Positions 46,008 to 54,182 of a stretch of 64,000 nt of DNA are shown in pieces; positions within the stretch are counted from its first letter, which is position 1; each line of letters opens with the position of its first letter. Source of the stretch: Rhizobium sp. Leaf262. Its GTDB lineage: Bacteria > Pseudomonadota > Alphaproteobacteria > Rhizobiales > Rhizobiaceae. The notes below the pieces were generated by a model. That model did no database searches and was not told the origin of the DNA. It worked only from the letters and a program-made list of their open reading frames with translations. Location of the stretch: assembly GCF_001422245.1 (NCBI RefSeq), contig NZ_LMMM01000020.1, forward strand, positions 62,001 through 126,000, read 5' to 3'. The position numbers and the translations under genes are program-made.

Positions 46008-46035
46008 TAGACCCGAACACCGGCCAACGCATTGA

Positions 46036-46061
46036 GCTCACCCGCGAGGGTGGGCTTTTTT
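46036..46061 (+). terminator. Rho-independent terminator after accA
   Basis: GCTCACCC pairs with GGGTGGGC (one G-T pair) across a GCGA loop and is followed by TTTTTT. It starts 29 bases after the accA stop. Confidence 0.88.
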
Positions 46062-46123
46062 ATTGGCCATTTCACCCGTCACAGCGCTCAATCCCGGCTA
46101 CCAGCGGTGGTACAGCTCGATTC

Positions 46124-46144
46124 TTGTTCGATAAAAGTGAACAA
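46124..46144. promoter_or_regulatory. Inverted repeat upstream of the CHASE3 kinase operon
   Basis: TTGTTC and GAACAA are separated by 9 bases, about 85 bases before the kinase start. Spacing fits a dimeric regulator. It lies in the 221-base gap after the accA terminator, which should contain the operon promoter. Confidence 0.3.
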
Positions 46145-46228
46145 CTTAACCAATCGCGCAGCAACGTCTTGCATAAGGGCTTAGTGGCGGATTACTTACG
46201 GACCAACTAAAAAGCGACGGAGCTTGCG

Positions 46229-47722
46229 TTGGCAAAATTATCCGCGTTCATTCGTCGGACGCTCATCATGTTTGGACTGGGTGTCGCCCTGCTGATCGGC
46301 ATGGTGGCAACATCGCTGTGGCTTGTTCAGGCCAACAACAAATACTCTCAGGAAACCGCGGATCTGCGCCGCTTGCGCGCTTCCATCGTTGACGTCCTGA
46401 CAACGGTGCAGGATGCGGAGACGGGTCAGCGCGGCTTTCTGCTGACGGGCGACGACCGCTATCTGGCTCCCTACCAGGAAGCCCTGACAACTCTCCCCAA
46501 GAAACGGGAACTTCTGGTCGAGAGGATTGGAAGCCGTCCGAACTACATTGGCGACCTCGAAGCGCTCCAATCAAACATCGATGCCAAGCTTACCGAAATT
46601 GGGCGCGGTGTAGAACTCGTTCGCTCGCAGCGCACGCCTGACGCCATCGATCTGGTGCGCAGCGACACAGGCCTTGCCTATATGCGGGCAATCCGCGAGA
46701 CGCTGGACAACTACCAGCGCATGACGGACGATCGCTTGCGCATCATCGTCGCCGATCAGCTGTCGGCCGCAGAAAATCTGCGCTGGTTCACCATAGGCGC
46801 TGCGGTCGCCATCCTTGCCGTTCTCGGCGGTGCTCTTGCGCTCATCATGAAATATATCCGCGAACTCATGCGGTCGCGTGAAGAAGTCGATGAGCTCAAC
46901 CGCGGCCTTGAAGAACGCGTGGACGAAAGAACTCGCGATCTCATCCGAGCCAATCAGGAAATTCAGCGCTTCGCCTATATCGTTACCCACGATCTTCGCG
47001 CACCGCTTGTCAACATAATGGGCTTCCTGTCAGAGTTCGACGCATCGCTGAAACCCGTGCAGGCTTTCGTTCTGGCCGATGGCACTCCGCTGTCAGAGCG
47101 TGATGTGCAGGACGCGAAGATTGCGGTGCAGGAAGATTTGCCCGAGGCGATGGGCTTCATCCGGTCTTCAACCCGCAAGATGGACCAGTTGATCAATGCA
47201 ATTCTGAAGATTTCCCGCGATGGACGCAGAAAGCTTCAGGCTGAAAAAGTCGATCTGAAAGAGCTTCTGACCTCCGCAGCAGCCAGTGTTCACCATCAGG
47301 TGACCGCTGTCGATGGCAACATCGATGTCGACGTGCAGAGCTTTACCGTGATCAGCGACAGGATTTCGCTTGATCAGATTCTCGGCAATCTCTTCGATAA
47401 TGCCGTCAAATACCAGATGCCGGGCAGACCGCTGGAACTCTCCGCTCGTATCCTGCCACAGGGGCGGGGCATTGTCCGCATCGACGTCAGCGACAATGGC
47501 CGAGGGATCGCCGAAGACGATTACGAACGCATTTTCGAACTCTTTCGCCGTGCGGGAGAGCAGGACCAACAGGGCGAAGGCATCGGTCTTGCTCACGTTC
47601 GTTCGCTAATCAGAAATTTAGGTGGAGACATTACGGTCGTCTCCGAGCTTGGCAAGGGAAGTACATTCCACCTGACATTGCCGACCGACCTTCGAAAAAT
47701 CACGCGAGGAAGCGATATATGA
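46229..47722 (+). CDS. CHASE3-domain sensor histidine kinase
   Basis: Membrane histidine kinase, 497 residues. A first membrane helix (about 12-34) is followed by a periplasmic CHASE3 domain (about 40-180, with TVQDAETGQRGFLLTGDDRYL), a second helix (about 186-208), a short coiled linker and the HisKA dimerisation domain with H254 in THDLRAPL. The HATPase domain has N-box NLFDNAVKYQMP, DNGRGI and GEGIGLAHVRSL. It starts at a TTG with GGAG upstream; no ATG gives the first helix. The kinase type (phytochrome-like C-terminal half) commonly pairs with a single-domain receiver, and one overlaps its stop. Confidence 0.92.
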   Translation: MAKLSAFIRRTLIMFGLGVALLIGMVATSLWLVQANNKYSQETADLRRLRASIVDVLTTVQDAETGQRGFLLTGDDRYLAPYQEALTTLPKKRELLVERIGSRPNYIGDLEALQSNIDAKLTEIGRGVELVRSQRTPDAIDLVRSDTGLAYMRAIRETLDNYQRMTDDRLRIIVADQLSAAENLRWFTIGAAVAILAVLGGALALIMKYIRELMRSREEVDELNRGLEERVDERTRDLIRANQEIQRFAYIVTHDLRAPLVNIMGFLSEFDASLKPVQAFVLADGTPLSERDVQDAKIAVQEDLPEAMGFIRSSTRKMDQLINAILKISRDGRRKLQAEKVDLKELLTSAAASVHHQVTAVDGNIDVDVQSFTVISDRISLDQILGNLFDNAVKYQMPGRPLELSARILPQGRGIVRIDVSDNGRGIAEDDYERIFELFRRAGEQDQQGEGIGLAHVRSLIRNLGGDITVVSELGKGSTFHLTLPTDLRKITRGSDI

Positions 47723-48156
47723 AAGCCACAGGCCAGGAAGTAACGATCGTCATGGTCGAAGACGATGAAGGCCATGCCCGCCTTATCGAAAAAAATGTAA
47801 GGCGCGCGGGCGTCAACAACGAAATCGTGCCCTTCACGCTCGGTCACAAGGCTCTGGACTTCATACTGGGTCCGGAACGCGATGGGCTTGTGAGCAAGGA
47901 CCGCTACCTGCTGATCTTGCTGGACCTCAATCTGCCCGATATGTCCGGCATCAAGATCCTCGAGCAGATCAAAAGCAACGAGCACACCAAGCGTCTTCCG
48001 GTCGTGGTGCTGACCACAACGGATGACGAGACCGAAATTCAGAAGTGCTATGATCTTGGCGCCAATGTCTATATTACCAAACCGGTGGACTATGAAGGCT
48101 TTGCGACAGCCATCAGAAATCTCGGTCTTTTCTTCTCTGTAATTCAGGTTCCGTGA
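47719..48156 (+). CDS. Single-domain response regulator (Rcp1-like)
   Basis: Stand-alone receiver of 145 residues with acidic pocket E14-D15-D16, phospho-acceptor D69 in LLDLNLPDMSG, T100 region and K121 in ITKPVDYEGF. It has no output domain, so it acts as a phosphate shuttle or through protein contacts. It belongs to the Rcp1 type that goes with CHASE3 or phytochrome kinases. Its ATG overlaps the kinase stop, and 7 bases separate it from the receiver-kinase that follows. Confidence 0.94.
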   Translation: MKATGQEVTIVMVEDDEGHARLIEKNVRRAGVNNEIVPFTLGHKALDFILGPERDGLVSKDRYLLILLDLNLPDMSGIKILEQIKSNEHTKRLPVVVLTTTDDETEIQKCYDLGANVYITKPVDYEGFATAIRNLGLFFSVIQVP

Positions 48157-48163
48157 AAGCGTC

Positions 48164-49204
48164 ATGACGTTGAGAATACTTTATGTCGATGACGATCCAA
48201 CGCTGGCAAAACTCGCACAGCGCGTTCTTGGACGTCATGACATAACAGTGGTTCACGCAGCCTCGGTGAGCACAGGACTGGAGGAATTTCGCGCCAACAC
48301 CTTCGATGCCGTGGTTCTCGACCACTATTTCCAGAACGGAACCGGATTGCAGTTCCTGGCGAGCATCGGCGAGGCATCCCGGGAAATTCCCGTCCTTTAC
48401 GTCACCGGTGCCAGCGAGGCGCAAATCGCCATCGACGCCTTGAAGGCAGGGGCAGCCGATTACGTCATCAAGAACGTTGCCGACGACTTTTTTCCGCTGT
48501 TGCTGAACTCCATTCAACAAGCGCGGGAGAACTTCCAGCTTCGCCGCGAAAAGGAAGAAGCCGAACGCCAGTTGCTACAGGCCAAGGAACGGGCCGAGCT
48601 GATGGCAAAGGAAATGAACCACCGCATTGCAAACAGCCTGTCACTCGTTTCTGCGATGATCCGCATGCAGCTGAATGCCGTGGCAACCGAAGAGGCACGC
48701 ACCGCCCTTCTGGAAACACAGAGCCGCATTTCGGCTATAGCGGGCGTTCACCGCAGCCTTTATACCGCCTATAATGTCGGGGAAGTCGAGCTTGCTTCCT
48801 ATCTTTCGTCGATCATTCAGGATTTGGCGAGATCGGCGCGCGACAACGAGAAAATTCGCATTACGACCGATATGGACACGATCAAGGCTACGCCGGATCA
48901 GGCTGTTTCGCTTGGCGTTATTTTGACCGAACTGACCACCAACGCGCTGAAATACGCTTATCCTAATGGTGAAGGTGATATCCGTATCCAGCTGAAAACG
49001 AAAGACAATACCGTTCGCCTGACCGTTGAGGACGATGGCATCGGCATCAGCGGCAGCAACCCTCCCAAGGGCACCGGCCTTGGGACACGCCTCATTACTG
49101 CAATGGCACAAAGTCTGCGGGCTACTGTCAGCCAGTCGGCGACTGCATCGTCGCAAGGGGCTTCGATCTGCGTTCAGTGGGAAGAACACACTCCTCCCCA
49201 CTGA
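48164..49204 (+). CDS. Receiver-HisKA_2 hybrid histidine kinase
   Basis: Soluble protein of 346 residues with an N-terminal receiver domain (D9-D11, phospho-acceptor D53, K103) and a C-terminal HisKA_2/HWE-like kinase: H153 in KEMNHRIANSLSLV, N-box LTELTTNALKYAYP and DDGIGI. The order receiver then kinase means phosphorylation at D53 probably controls the kinase. No membrane or DNA-binding part. With the two preceding genes it could form a CHASE3 kinase, shuttle, second kinase relay. HisKA_2 proteins of this kind feed general-stress (PhyR-type) signalling in alphaproteobacteria, but no PhyR or EcfG gene is in the window. Confidence 0.92.
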   Translation: MTLRILYVDDDPTLAKLAQRVLGRHDITVVHAASVSTGLEEFRANTFDAVVLDHYFQNGTGLQFLASIGEASREIPVLYVTGASEAQIAIDALKAGAADYVIKNVADDFFPLLLNSIQQARENFQLRREKEEAERQLLQAKERAELMAKEMNHRIANSLSLVSAMIRMQLNAVATEEARTALLETQSRISAIAGVHRSLYTAYNVGEVELASYLSSIIQDLARSARDNEKIRITTDMDTIKATPDQAVSLGVILTELTTNALKYAYPNGEGDIRIQLKTKDNTVRLTVEDDGIGISGSNPPKGTGLGTRLITAMAQSLRATVSQSATASSQGASICVQWEEHTPPH

Positions 49205-49221
49205 CCTCCAGACAAAATCCG

Positions 49222-49944
49222 TTACATGGGCTCGAAGCCGGGCGCCATGGCGACATTTTGAGATGCAGGTGCACCCGCCATGACGACAATCGGTGTTCCA
49301 TCCGGCACGCGATTATAGAGATCGACGATGTCCTGATTCATCAGACGGACGCAGCCTGACGACACAGACTTGCCAATGGTCCACCATTCCGGCGAACCGT
49401 GCAGGCGATAGATCGTATCCCGCCCATCCTTGAAAATGTAGAGCGCACGTGCGCCCAGCGGGTTGTTGAGCCCCGGCGCCATCCCCCCATTTGCTGCGCT
49501 GTAGGGCGCAAGTTCCGGCTGTCGACCAATCATTTCGTCTGGCGGCGTCCAGCGGGGCCACTGCCGTTTGTACTGGATAACACCCCTGCCCGACCACTCG
49601 AAGCCGGCTCGCCCCAGGCCGACGCCGTAGCGCATCGCCTGATTGCCCTCGTAGGTCAGGTAGAGAAAATGATTGGCTGTATCCACGACGATCGTTCCGG
49701 GACGTTCGCCGGTGGGGTTTGAGACCATCTGTCGGTAGAAGCGGGGATCAATCTTCTCATAGGGAATGGCTGGTAGTGGAAACTGCTCATCCGGTTTCGG
49801 GCCGTAAATCTCTGCATAGAAGGGATCGGCAACGGGACGCGATGCCTGCGCGGTCTCGCGTGGCGTCGTCGTGCAGCCAGCAAGCGCAGTCAATGCAAGA
49901 CCTCCTGTGCCAAAAAGGAAAGATCTGCGGGTGGTGTCATGCAT
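49222..49944 (-). CDS. L,D-transpeptidase (YkuD domain), predicted lipoprotein
   Basis: Cell-wall enzyme of the YkuD family, 240 residues from the ATG at 49944 (AAGGA upstream; an in-frame TTG at 49950 is possible). The N terminus combines a twin-arginine-like TTRRSFLF with a lipobox LAGC at 21-24, so it is likely a membrane-anchored lipoprotein. The catalytic motif HGSPEWWTIGKSVSSGCVRLMN carries the nucleophile Cys. Such enzymes make 3-3 cross-links, abundant in Rhizobiales, or attach proteins to peptidoglycan. It is convergent with the kinase operon and downstream of a second L,D-transpeptidase-family gene 25 bases away. Confidence 0.92.
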   Translation of the reverse strand: MHDTTRRSFLFGTGGLALTALAGCTTTPRETAQASRPVADPFYAEIYGPKPDEQFPLPAIPYEKIDPRFYRQMVSNPTGERPGTIVVDTANHFLYLTYEGNQAMRYGVGLGRAGFEWSGRGVIQYKRQWPRWTPPDEMIGRQPELAPYSAANGGMAPGLNNPLGARALYIFKDGRDTIYRLHGSPEWWTIGKSVSSGCVRLMNQDIVDLYNRVPDGTPIVVMAGAPASQNVAMAPGFEPM

Positions 49945-49969
49945 TGTCAATTAAGGTCCTTACTGAGTT

Positions 49970-51025
49970 TCATCTCGCACCCGCAAACGGGTCTGCAAGC
50001 GCCGCTTCCGGGCGGCTGATAGGATATTTGGTGCCGGAAACTTTCGCTGCCATGCTCTTTGCGCCGTTGTTTTTCAGGATAGCTCTAAAGCTGGGATGCA
50101 TACCGCCATCGACATAGGCCGTGGCTGCGCTGGCCGGTGCATCATTCAGCGCCAAGGATAGTTTCTGCTGCTCAGCATCGAGTTTCGCGACCAGTGCCGG
50201 GTTCAGCTGGGCGGCCACGGGCGGGCAACTGGCCAGCGGATCGGTCGGTTCGCCACCAGCAAATTCGCTGTTGAAGACATAACGCCGACCGCAGACGGAT
50301 ACTTTCGGCTGCTGCCGTGTCAGCTCGAAGGAATCATAGCCTTCCTTCAAGGTCTTCCAGAACGAAAAATTCGGGTCGTTCTTGTATGCCGCCAGATTGC
50401 GTGCCATCATGCGGAACGGATAGGCCTGAACCTGAAATTGTTTTTGCCCACCCTTCAACGCTCGATCGACGATCGCATAGATTTCTCCGACCTGCTCATC
50501 CGTCATCGCATAACAGCCGGACGACGAACATGCGCCATGAACCATCAGCGCTTCGCCAGTGTAACCCAAAGCGGATTCGAGACGGTTGGGATAACCCAGA
50601 TTGAACGACACGTAATATTGCGAATTGGGATTCAGCATGCCTGCGGAGACATGGTAGAAGCCTTCGGGTGCTTGTCTGTCACCACTCTTGGTCTTAGGCC
50701 CCAGCTTTCCCGACCAACGGCACATTGGATAGGACTTGAACAAAGCGTAGTTTCCGGTCTTGTCGACCTTCCAGACCTCCAGTTCGCTCTCCTGTTTGAA
50801 AATACGCACGAGAACGGGGCTCTCAGGCTTCATACCCTTGGCGGACATGGAAGCAGCGACCTTTGAAGACAGTTTGGGCGGCGCACGATTGGCACTATCC
50901 AATCCCATGGAGGTACAGGCCGCCAGAACGCCGCACAAAGCGGCAACGGAGGTTGCCCGCACAAATGCTGTCCTTATGCCCCGTAACTTCGTCGCTACGA
51001 ACCCGGAAGAAATCGTATCAGTCAT
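49970..51025 (-). CDS. YafK/DpaA-type L,D-transpeptidase-family lipoprotein
   Basis: Protein of 351 residues of the YafK-like murein L,D-transpeptidase family. It has a lipobox near residue 37 (LAAC, preceded by a hydrophobic signal) and the active-site region VHGACSSSGCYAMTDEQVGEIY. In E. coli, YafK (DpaA) removes lipoproteins from peptidoglycan rather than making cross-links; a similar hydrolytic role is possible here. The C-terminal 100 residues are less conserved. It is encoded immediately before the YkuD lipoprotein on the same strand, so the two may be co-expressed and act on the same linkage. Confidence 0.9.
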   Translation of the reverse strand: MTDTISSGFVATKLRGIRTAFVRATSVAALCGVLAACTSMGLDSANRAPPKLSSKVAASMSAKGMKPESPVLVRIFKQESELEVWKVDKTGNYALFKSYPMCRWSGKLGPKTKSGDRQAPEGFYHVSAGMLNPNSQYYVSFNLGYPNRLESALGYTGEALMVHGACSSSGCYAMTDEQVGEIYAIVDRALKGGQKQFQVQAYPFRMMARNLAAYKNDPNFSFWKTLKEGYDSFELTRQQPKVSVCGRRYVFNSEFAGGEPTDPLASCPPVAAQLNPALVAKLDAEQQKLSLALNDAPASAATAYVDGGMHPSFRAILKNNGAKSMAAKVSGTKYPISRPEAALADPFAGAR

Positions 51026-51169
51026 TAAACGCCTTGCCCGCCTCTATAAGCGAAACGTACATAGAGAAGTTGGCCGGATGACGGCAACCGGCCGTTGGGA
51101 CAAAGAGTCGTGAATTTACGTTACGGGTTCGTTAATCATACGAACACAACATAGTGAGGCAGGGGCTTT

Positions 51170-51946
51170 TCAGACAAGGAGCCCCTGGCCACCGTCGATC
51201 CATACTGGCGTACCGGTGATGTGACGCGACTTTGTACCGGCCAGAAAGACGATCAGGTCAGCGACGTCTTCACTGCTACCCGCCCTGCCGTTTGAAATCG
51301 GAATTTCGCCCTTGGGCCATTCGACTGGAATCTCGGTCTTTTCCTTGTCACGGATCTGGGTATTGTCATCTATTTCGGTGTCGATTGCGCCCGGGCACAA
51401 GGCATTGACGCGAATGCCGTATCGGGCAAGTTCCAACGCAAGCTGCTGCGCCATTGCCAGTTGTCCTGCCTTTGTCACCGAATAGGCGGTTGCCCCCGGG
51501 GACGTAAAGGTTCTGGTGCCATTGATGGACGACACGATGATAATCGATCCTCCATTGGCTTTCATATGAGGGACCGCCTTGTTGATGGTGAGATAGGTAC
51601 CACGCAAATTGACGCTGATCGTCTGGTCCCACTCTGCTGGCTTCAAATCTTCAATGGGCGCCCAGACCCCGTTGATACCGGCGTTTGCAACGACGACATC
51701 AAGCCTGCCGAATTGTTCTATCAGTTTTGCCAAAGCCTCAGTCATCTGGTCATCATGGGCGACATCCGCAACAAGAGTGATCGCCTGATGTCCGGTGGCA
51801 CGCACTTCCTTTGCGACCTTTTCGAGCTCGTCTCTGGTGCGCCCGAGGAGGCCGATGCTGTATCCTTCGCTGGCCAGTGCGAGTGTTGCCGCTCGACCTA
51901 TTCCCGATCCTGCGCCTGTCACCAGCGCAACCTTTGCAATCGTCAT
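51170..51946 (-). CDS. Short-chain dehydrogenase/reductase
   Basis: Classical SDR, 258 residues from the ATG at 51946 (GGAG 6 bases upstream). Cofactor motif GAGSGIG, NAG motif VVANAGI, catalytic Ser (VSSING) and YSVTKAG (Y-x3-K) are all present, and the end WIDGGQGLLV is standard. The substrate is unknown. It lies upstream of the YafK-type gene on the same strand and diverges from the DNA glycosylase. Confidence 0.92.
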   Translation of the reverse strand: MTIAKVALVTGAGSGIGRAATLALASEGYSIGLLGRTRDELEKVAKEVRATGHQAITLVADVAHDDQMTEALAKLIEQFGRLDVVVANAGINGVWAPIEDLKPAEWDQTISVNLRGTYLTINKAVPHMKANGGSIIIVSSINGTRTFTSPGATAYSVTKAGQLAMAQQLALELARYGIRVNALCPGAIDTEIDDNTQIRDKEKTEIPVEWPKGEIPISNGRAGSSEDVADLIVFLAGTKSRHITGTPVWIDGGQGLLV

Positions 51947-52030
51947 GCTTTTCTCCAAAGTCGAATGTGTCTCGGCTAGTATCGAGGGACAACATCACAC
52001 AACCGAGCTAGTTCCAGACAAACGGATCAA

Positions 52031-52609
52031 ATGGCCATCCTTGCCCAAGACTTTTATTTGAGAGACGCGGTCATCGTTGCAAAAGCGCTGATCGGCTGCG
52101 TTCTGCATATCCATCATACCAGCGGCATGATCGTTGAAACCGAGGCATACCGGGCAGACGATCCTGCTTCCCACAGCTTCAATGGTCCAACGCCGCGCAA
52201 TCGCACCATGTTCGGGCCTGCCGGACATCTTTACGTCTATCGCTCCTACGGCTTGCACTGGTGTGCGAACATCGTGTGTGTTCCGGGCTCTGCCGTGCTG
52301 ATCCGCGCCTTGGAGCCTACGGGCGGCGTCGACATGATGAAGATGCGCCGCAATGTCGAAGGCGTGACCAGACTTTGCTCCGGTCCAGGCAAGCTTTCTC
52401 AGGCACTGGCGATTACCGGCGACATGGATGGCGTGTCCCTGGACCGCACCCCCTGCTTCGTCAGTGCGCCTTCGTCTACCCCCACAATTATCGCTGGTCC
52501 GCGTATTGGAATTTCGAAAGCGATCGATCAGCCCTGGCGCTTCGGTCTCGACAAGTCACCTTTCCTCAGCCGCAAGTTTCCGGATCATATGGGAACGGCC
52601 AATCCATGA
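52031..52609 (+). CDS. 3-methyladenine DNA glycosylase (AAG/MPG family)
   Basis: Base-excision repair glycosylase of the AAG family, 192 residues. Landmarks are the catalytic-Glu strand IVETEAYRADDPASHSFNGPT, RNRTMFGPAGHLYVYRSYGLHWCANIV, and LIRALEP, GPGKLSQALAI. It removes alkylated purines such as 3-methyladenine. The stop overlaps the ATG of a 20-codon frame that itself abuts the next SDR gene. Confidence 0.95.
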   Translation: MAILAQDFYLRDAVIVAKALIGCVLHIHHTSGMIVETEAYRADDPASHSFNGPTPRNRTMFGPAGHLYVYRSYGLHWCANIVCVPGSAVLIRALEPTGGVDMMKMRRNVEGVTRLCSGPGKLSQALAITGDMDGVSLDRTPCFVSAPSSTPTIIAGPRIGISKAIDQPWRFGLDKSPFLSRKFPDHMGTANP

Positions 52610-52668
52610 AGCCGCTTGCAATCTATCCGCTGCACCCCAACTTACCATCAGCAACGGAGAGTGACTGA
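52606..52668 (+). CDS. Possible 20-codon coupling peptide
   Basis: A 20-codon frame (starting MKPLAIYPLHPNLPSA) begins at the ATGA overlap with the glycosylase stop and ends exactly one base before the ATG of the SDR gene. The layout would let ribosomes pass from glycosylase to SDR. There is no independent evidence that the peptide matters, and it may be chance. Confidence 0.25.
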   Translation: MKPLAIYPLHPNLPSATESD

Positions 52669-53409
52669 ATGACCGAAGAACGTCGCTACATGTTATTGAC
52701 GGGCGCCAGTCGTGGCATTGGCCATGCAACTGTAAAGCTCTTCCAATCAAAGGGTTGGCGCATACTTACGGTTTCCCGACAACCGTTTTCAGAAGAATGC
52801 GCATGGCCATCGGCCCGTGAGAGCCATATTCAAGCCGACCTTTCAGACTTGAGCCAAGTGGAAAGGCTTGCCGAAACGGTGCGTGAGCGCTTGCCGCATG
52901 GGCGCTTGCATGCACTGGTCAACAATGCCGGCATTTCACCAAAGGGCCCAGATAAAAGCAGGCTTGGCGTGATGGGAACGGACGCGGATATCTGGACGCA
53001 GGTGCTCAATGTCAATCTCATTTCCACAGCGCTGATTGCCCGCGCGTTGTTGCCTGAGCTTGAGGCCGCGAAGGGCTCGATCGTCAATGTCACATCCATT
53101 GCCGGAACTCGCGTCCACCCCTTTGCAGGTGTGGCCTATGCTGCATCAAAGGCAGCGCTGGGCTCCCTGACACGAGAGATGGCCCACGAGTTCGGTCGAC
53201 GCGGTGTCAGAGCGAATGCAATCGCGCCCGGAGAGATCGAGACCTCCATTCTTTCGCCCGGCACGGACGAGCTTGTGGCGGCGGAGGTGCCGATGCAACG
53301 GCTGGGCGATCCGCTTGAGATCGCCGAAACGATCTATTTCCTGTGCACCGAACCGTCTTCCTACATCAACGGCGCCGAAATCCATATCAATGGCGGTCAG
53401 CACGTCTGA
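52669..53409 (+). CDS. Short-chain dehydrogenase/reductase
   Basis: Classical SDR of 246 residues: GASRGIG at the N terminus, NNAGIS, catalytic VTSIAG and YAASKAA (Y-x3-K), ending in INGGQHV. GGAGAG lies 10 bases before the ATG. It is probably co-transcribed with the DNA glycosylase and convergent with the TetR gene. Substrate unknown; by sequence it is distinct from the SDR at 51170-51946. Confidence 0.93.
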   Translation: MTEERRYMLLTGASRGIGHATVKLFQSKGWRILTVSRQPFSEECAWPSARESHIQADLSDLSQVERLAETVRERLPHGRLHALVNNAGISPKGPDKSRLGVMGTDADIWTQVLNVNLISTALIARALLPELEAAKGSIVNVTSIAGTRVHPFAGVAYAASKAALGSLTREMAHEFGRRGVRANAIAPGEIETSILSPGTDELVAAEVPMQRLGDPLEIAETIYFLCTEPSSYINGAEIHINGGQHV

Positions 53410-53438
53410 AGACAGACGGTGCCGACCATCCTCCATCG

Positions 53439-54074
53439 TCAGCCCTGTGGAGCAGGCTGCTGAGGGCAGACAGCGAGCGCACACATCACAAGATCAAGAT
53501 GCGCTTCGATGAAGCTTGGAAGTTCGGTTTCCCGACGATCCCCGTGAATGAGGGTTTCAACACCCATCGCGATGACCGGGGCAAAGATGATCCGTGCCGT
53601 TGCCCGGGGGCCGGACCGGAACTCGCCAGACTTCACCCCGTCATCCAGAATCGTCTGGATATGCATGAGAAGCGGCTCGATCAATTCGTCATGGTGAGTG
53701 TCTATAACCTGCGGAAAGCGGGTGCCTTCCGAAATGACAAACCGCAACAGCTGCCGAAGCCGCCTCTCCGAGAGCAAGCTTTCGTAGAGCTGCAGAACGA
53801 GCGCTTTCAAACGCTCTGAACTGCTTCCTTGCAGGTCGCCGAGATTCGAAACGAAGTTCTCAAGCGGAGCGGCGATATGACGGATCATCGCCGCAAAAAT
53901 CTCTTCCTTCGTTGGAAAATAGACATACACCGTTCCCTTGGTGACGCCGATCCGCTCTGCGATATCCTCCACCCTTGCCGCCGTATATCCGTGCTCGACG
54001 AATTCCTCGAAGGCAGCCTCCAATATCTGGGTGGGGCGAAGTGCCTTCTGTTCGGCGCGTGTCAGCCTTGCCAT
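53439..54074 (-). CDS. TetR/AcrR-family repressor of the adjacent efflux operon
   Basis: TetR-type regulator, 211 residues from the ATG at 54074 (AAGGAG just upstream; an in-frame start at 54113 is possible but weaker). The helix-turn-helix is VEDIAERIGVTKGTVYVYFPTKEEIF; the C-terminal domain is helical and variable. It diverges from the two-adaptor RND operon, and a 20-base palindrome lies in the gap between them. Repression of the pump and of itself, released by a pump substrate, is the expected behaviour. Confidence 0.92.
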   Translation of the reverse strand: MARLTRAEQKALRPTQILEAAFEEFVEHGYTAARVEDIAERIGVTKGTVYVYFPTKEEIFAAMIRHIAAPLENFVSNLGDLQGSSSERLKALVLQLYESLLSERRLRQLLRFVISEGTRFPQVIDTHHDELIEPLLMHIQTILDDGVKSGEFRSGPRATARIIFAPVIAMGVETLIHGDRRETELPSFIEAHLDLVMCALAVCPQQPAPQG

Positions 54075-54125
54075 TGTACTCCTTAACCATCTGCACCCGA
54101 TCAATTCGCGCACACAATAATTTCA

Positions 54126-54145
54126 TTGACTGTCCGGTAAGTCAA
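54126..54145. promoter_or_regulatory. Palindromic TetR operator candidate
   Basis: TTGACTgtCCGGtaAGTCAA is symmetric at 16 of 20 positions and lies in the 108-base gap between the TetR gene and the first adaptor gene. Its first half, TTGACT, also resembles a -35 hexamer reading toward the efflux genes, so binding would block that promoter. Confidence 0.6.
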
Positions 54146-54182
54146 ATGTATCAGCTATTCATCATTGTTCAAGAGGCAATAT

